From the NCBI RefSeq assembly GCF_029867415.1, contig NW_026705313.1, positions 372,001 to 436,000 on the forward strand: a stretch of DNA of 64,000 bases, read 5' to 3'. The DNA is from Vicia villosa (taxonomy: Eukaryota > Streptophyta > Magnoliopsida > Fabales > Fabaceae). The stretch's first letter is position 1. Each line of letters opens with the position of its first letter. The translations under genes were made by a program, and so were the position numbers. The notes beneath the pieces were generated by a model. That model was given only the letters and a program-made list of their open reading frames with translations, was not told the DNA's origin and searched no databases. Shown here in pieces: positions 58,263-64,000 of this stretch.

Positions 58263-58326
58263 TTCTCTGCTGTAAGTGTTGCACCCCTAGTGCGATTACT
58301 TATATCAATTGCCTATTGAAAAAAAA
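56902..58326 (+). mobile_element. 5'-truncated LINE with 17-bp target duplication
   Basis: It starts inside ORF2 (GRVTLINTVLNAIP) and ends in an A-run at about 58318-58326. The 17-bp sequence ACAATATTTTGAGAGGG flanks it exactly at 56885-56901 and 58327-58343. This is a textbook LINE insertion. Confidence 0.92.
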
Positions 58327-58343
58327 ACAATATTTTGAGAGGG

Positions 58344-60175
<1,832 letters not shown>

Positions 60176-60330
60176 TTTTTTTCTTAAGTAAATTTTATTA
60201 AATTAGAACGAAAGTTCTAGAAACTCGGTTACAAAGAGGTGAGAAAAGCCAAAAAGAAAATTACACATCAAATGGAACCTAACTTAAGTAAAACAAAGAG
60301 TTTTTGCTAAGCTCATTTTACGGATAAAAA
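60176..60330 (-). mobile_element. Short LINE 3' tail
   Basis: The plus strand begins with a T-run and then reads TAAATTTTATTAAATTAGAACGAAAGTTCTAGAAACTCGG. On the minus strand this is the TAGAACTTTCGTTCTAATTTAATA kind of tail seen at the end of the other LINEs (27380-27447 and 61690). Only about 150 bp survive. Confidence 0.5.
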
Positions 60331-61671
60331 ACGGTAGGTAAATATCATTTATAGTTTTTGATATTTTTATTGTCATCACAAATTTTTGTTAGTATATATA
60401 TTTTTAGAGTGGTTAGTGTCAAAATTCTTAAAAAACAGTCGGCACTGCAAAAACGACAATAGTAAAGTCATATTGAAAAGTGTCGGATACTAATACATTA
60501 TTCATCGTCTTTATAATGAAAAATAAATATATTGTGGTTAATTTATATTGCGACAAGCCGACAACTATATATAATTACTGTCGCAACTCTGGTATCGATC
60601 AAAATTGTTTTTTTTTAAGCAAGTATTCAAAATCGTGAAAGTGTTTAAGCGCGACCAGGGTGTTTTTTTAAATATTGGTTTAATGTGTATAGTAAAACTA
60701 GAGAAGATTTTTGTATCTCATAATAATTAACATGTTATGTTTTGTTTGAAAGCGGATAAAAAGGCTTTGGAGCTGGCATTGTGGTTAGGCTTTTTCAGCT
60801 AGGAAAAGTAAAAGTATGGAGGATTTCATGTTAGGTTTTTTCCAAATTCATCTAAAAGAGGAATGTAACTGTCTATTGATTCCATTCCTTTACTTCCCTT
60901 TTGTAGTAGTTATAGCCATTCCACCATTTACAATTTTGTGATTCATACCTCACTGTGAGTTAGGGCAGGGTAGGTTATGTATAGCATCATAAAAGAATTT
61001 TTTCTGTACTTTACATCTTAATTGCAAGTTAATAACTTACTTTTTGTAAAATAAATTTGATGTACACTTTTTATTAGTTTATGACATGCATGAAATTCAC
61101 CAAGTATTAGCAAGTGTGCTTTGCATTCTGAAGAATTAAAATTTAAGACTTTTGATAGGAATATTTAAAATTCAAAATATATAATTTTTTATAGATATTT
61201 TAAAACTATCCACTGTCTTAAAAGGGTCTTTATATTCTCTTCTAAAGATAATGACATTTCTTATCATCTAAATGTTCCAAGTAACAGCTAGTTAAATTAG
61301 CCTTTTTACCCTTTTGATTCAATTGCATGTGACCGTCTTCCACCAACATCATCAGTAAATGGAATATCAAGAAATTTGAAATATCCTCCAATCCAAACAT
61401 TGAACACTAACCGACATTAAAAGAAAAGATGCTATAAATGCCTGAAATGAGTAAAGTTGTGTAACTTAATCAAGACATTTATTAATTTATTGTTATTTTG
61501 TCATTTTCAACATTTTGTATAGGAATAAGACCAAGAACAGATCAACCAATTCTCTAGGTTAAGCAACCAATAGCAAGACCAGAAAAATATGAAGAAGATG
61601 TGTTCATCCTTCTTAGTTTAATTTTGACGAAGACAAAAGTTTATTTTAGAAGAAATATCAAAAAAGAATAA
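60331..61671. other. Spacer, nothing recognised
   Basis: No supported gene. Motifs such as GTGTCGGATACTAATA and CGACAAGCCGACAAC around 60420-60600 may be worn subterminal repeats of a DNA element. Confidence 0.35.
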
Positions 61672-62048
61672 GATTTTTTTGTAATCAAGAAATATATTAA
61701 AGAACCAAAAGTTCTACAAACGATTACAAAAGATCCAGAGGAGATTACAACCCGAAAGAAAATTAACCACTAAATACAACCTAAGAAAGAAAAAGCAAAG
61801 GATCATTGCTAAATTCGTAAAAGTTAAAGTTGGTGCGGGTAATTTTCCCTATGAAGGACCACCTCCAAATGAGAGCCTTAATCCTCCAAACGGTATCGGA
61901 AACACTCCACGAATCATTCAGGAAAATAATCCCGTTTCTAAGCTTCCAAATAGACCAACAAATAGACAACCAAATAGTTCCTTCTCTACCGGATTTCACC
62001 TTCTTAGATTTACAAAAACCATACCACTTCATGAAACTACCCATAATA
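61672..62048 (-). pseudogene. LINE ORF2 C-terminus and tail, short insertion
   Basis: The minus strand reads FMKWYGFCKSKKVKSGREGTIWLS, SIWKLRNGIIFLNDSWSV and IKALIWRWSFIGKI, then a stop at 61781. A tail with GAACTTTTGGTTCTTTAATATATTTCTTGATTAC and an A-run end it at 61672. It is closely related to the C-terminus at 27113-27447 and so shows that region's uninterrupted form. 5' truncated near 62048. Confidence 0.85.
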
Positions 62049-62760
62049 CAACCTTCATAATTGAAATCAACATAACCTAACTAAATTGCATTAAAGTTTT
62101 GTATTTCAATAGAATTAGATTATAGACCAAAGTACAATGTACAATTTAGTTGTTATAAGATAAATGTACTCAAGAATTAATCATAAACTTTTAAGCATAC
62201 ATTGGTTCAAGTTTCATCTTTTAGGAAACTAAAAATTTCATTTTTAAAGCATGACAATCAATGGTCGTCCTGAAGCAAACGATTGTCATATATTTCTTCC
62301 AGCAAAAAATTCCATTTTTTAAGCATGACAATCGGTTGTTATCCTAATGCAATCAATTATCATGGCAAAACAATTGATTGTCATTTGTCTGATTTGGAAA
62401 AATACGAATCAGTACCATACTTCTTCGTCTCAAAGGGTCATGAAACATTACCATATCATTGCATGATATCATGATTAATTTTCAACAATTGTTTCCGTTT
62501 TTCAAGAGGTATTTTTCAAAGTCAAAACCACCTTCTTCAGAAATAAATTTATGTTTTTTTAAGTGTCTGTAATATTTAACAGAAAAACTTTTTCCTGTTA
62601 CAAATCAAGGTGATCACCTTGACACGCCCAAGTGACAAATTGGTATAGACTTAAAGAGGAAGTAAAACTAAATTGCTTTGCTGGAAGGAAGAAGACACAT
62701 GCAAAAAGTACTACAGCCTCAATAAAGACAACTTGAGTGAAGTTTTTCTTAACAAAATCG
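62049..62760. other. Spacer with ACAATCGATTGT-like palindromes
   Basis: No gene. Between 62255 and 62385 the sequence repeats GCATGACAATCNNTNGT and ACAATTGATTGTCAT motifs, similar in style to the palindromes at 35446-35550. Confidence 0.35.
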
Positions 62761-62925
62761 CAAATAAATAATTAGTTTTATGGTTGTTCTCGATTGTTGA
62801 TCACTTAATTCAATTGGCTTGTAATTTTTTCTTTCTGAAACGTTATCTCGTTTCTTTTGTAATTGGTTTTGAGAAATGTCGTTCTCCTTATTAATATATC
62901 CTTGCTTTTAGAAGAAAAAGAAAAC
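62761..62925 (+). mobile_element. LINE 3'-tail-like remnant
   Basis: TTGTAATTGGTTTTGAGAAATG, then GTTCTCCTTATTAATATATCCTTGC, then an A-rich stretch. This follows the layout of the LINE tails at 27380 and 61690. No coding part remains. Confidence 0.35.
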
Positions 62926-63430
62926 TTAATTGTATTTTGAAACAAGGTTAAAATCATATTTTACATTCAAATTTAACATTCTATGTTTGTGTGAAATAAA
63001 GTCTTAAATGCATGATAGCTTAGTTTGTCATATGCTTTTTCAAAAAAAATATTTGAAAAGTTACTCTTGATATTAAGTCTTAATATGGATTAATTTCTTT
63101 TATCAATGTTAATAACAAGATAATATTTGTGTGAATCACTTGAAAACCTAGTCTGTGAGTGTGGTTACCTTTATGTTTTACTAAAAATTTTAATGACGAA
63201 ACTTTTTTAATATTCAAATGGATTTGCATGCATATTTCTTTTATTTTGTTTGTTTGAAGTCATGGAAATAATCAAGAAATTGTTTTTAAAATGAGTGATA
63301 CCTGCTTGACCATATAAACCTATCTTATGAGTCAGTATTCTCTTTCTAGCCCTTTTGAGCTTAAAATTTGAAACATCTATTATTTTGAAACATTATAACC
63401 TTTAGCATCCGAAAGAAAAATAATTTTTCA
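62926..63430. other. Spacer, nothing recognised
   Basis: AT-rich non-coding sequence. Confidence 0.4.
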
Positions 63431-63434
63431 TAAT

Positions 63435-63600
63435 TTTTTTCTTAGAAATAGAGATCACCGTTTTTATTAAGCAATGATTTCATTCACGAGTCGAATATAA
63501 GGGGTATTCGAACCCACAAACAACATGAAGCACAAGCTCTCAACTACCTCCTAATACAATTTAGAGGAGAAGAAAACCGGTTAAAACAGTTACAAATAAA
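63435..63600 (-). repeat. Candidate tRNA-derived SINE
   Basis: On the minus strand a tRNA-like run TAGGAGGTAGTTGAGAGCTT is followed by GTGGGTTCGAATACC, a strong B-box match, at a spacing of about 30 bp. The sequence continues for about 80 bp to an A/T-rich end. A complete tRNA stem structure is not evident. Confidence 0.4.
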
Positions 63601-63659
63601 ATGAACTTTGCAATCTCCAGCAAACCATTTCCATGAGAGAAATTTAATGTGAAGGTGCG

Positions 63660-64000
63660 TGAAACACAAAAAAAGTGGGGTTCGAATTGAGTTTCAAGCT
63701 TTAAAATCAACTTCTTCCCAAGTCAAAACACAAGAACCCAAGAACAAAAATAAATACCACAATTAATTTCATCCTCAGTTCACCCGCCAATGTAATTTTG
63801 CCTAATCAACAGGGACTTAATCCACTATAACCGAACTAATTACAGACACCACAACAAAGACTAAAGGTCACTTGTTGCAAACCACAAAGGGTAAATGTCA
63901 ATGTCTTCTTGAGAATTCTAACTAAAGCCCTAGCCTCTCAAGGAACTATCAACTCACAAGTTGAATATAAAGGTTTTGTGTTTATAGAGTTGCTTCTTGA
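63660..64000 (-). repeat. LTR fragment related to the SIRE-type LTRs
   Basis: AATTTCATCCTCAGTTCACCCGCC, GGGACTTAATCCACTATAACC and CTAGCCTCTCAAGGAAC follow the order of the LTR-like pieces at 30745-31109 and 34960-35295, and of the intact LTR at 7780-7960. It runs off the window end. Confidence 0.55.

Overview
This window is plant nuclear DNA: AT-rich, intron-containing and dominated by plant transposable elements. The element families present (a SIRE/Maximus-type Ty1-copia element, Ogre/Tat-like LTR pieces, plant L1 LINEs, MULE, CACTA, hAT, Harbinger-like and Stowaway elements) and the style of the LTRs suggest a legume, probably of the temperate pea/vetch/clover/medick group. That taxonomic call is inference. 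I find one clear host gene: a two-exon, 372-residue CYC/TB1-class TCP transcription factor on the minus strand at 51065-52278. A small fragment at 50183-50557 may be a decayed F-box (DUF295-type) gene. Nearly everything else recognisable is mobile DNA in some state of decay.

Layout. 236-1255 is a foldback-type element whose terminal inverted repeats carry arrays of short palindromes. 3208-5072 is a 5'-truncated LINE inside a SINE-like repeat. 5724-6409 is a Harbinger-like element. 7130-27447 is one LINE insertion with an inverted 5' half (the twin-priming pattern). It was later hit by three elements: a 10.2-kb SIRE-type copia retrotransposon on the minus strand (7695-17936, duplication AGACT), a 2.3-kb solo-LTR-like insertion (19845-22185), and a 3.46-kb Mutator-like element (23644-27103, duplication AATCTAAAA). 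Removing each insert plus one target-site copy rejoins the LINE reading frames exactly, which supports all three boundaries.

28906-35295 holds two direct copies of a 2.2-kb repeat around a TG...CA-bounded LTR-like segment. Each copy contains internal tandem modules, a Stowaway-like MITE, a SINE-like repeat and an LTR-like fragment. 35300-38441 looks like an Ogre/Tat-type LTR, and 38442-40735 is the 3' part of a second SIRE-like element. 40785-48083 contains CACTA remnants: a minus-strand TNP2 N-terminus with its terminus at 42003, and a plus-strand Transposase_24 gene whose element ends at 48083, with other repeats nested inside.

The TCP gene follows. A 1.87-kb non-autonomous hAT element (52628-54497, TIR TAGGGGTGGCAA, 8-bp duplication GAAAATAA) sits 350 bp upstream of its ATG. 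The rest holds a LINE with a 17-bp target-site duplication (56902-58326), LINE 3' tails, long TA microsatellites and LTR scraps.

The SIRE element is notable because the reverse transcriptase and RNase H are missing while a roughly 3-kb downstream ORF is kept in one frame with two stop codons. The MULE carries a second, opposite-strand, intact-looking two-exon gene for a GRF-type zinc-finger protein. No active transposon, CRISPR array or complete rRNA or tRNA gene was seen.
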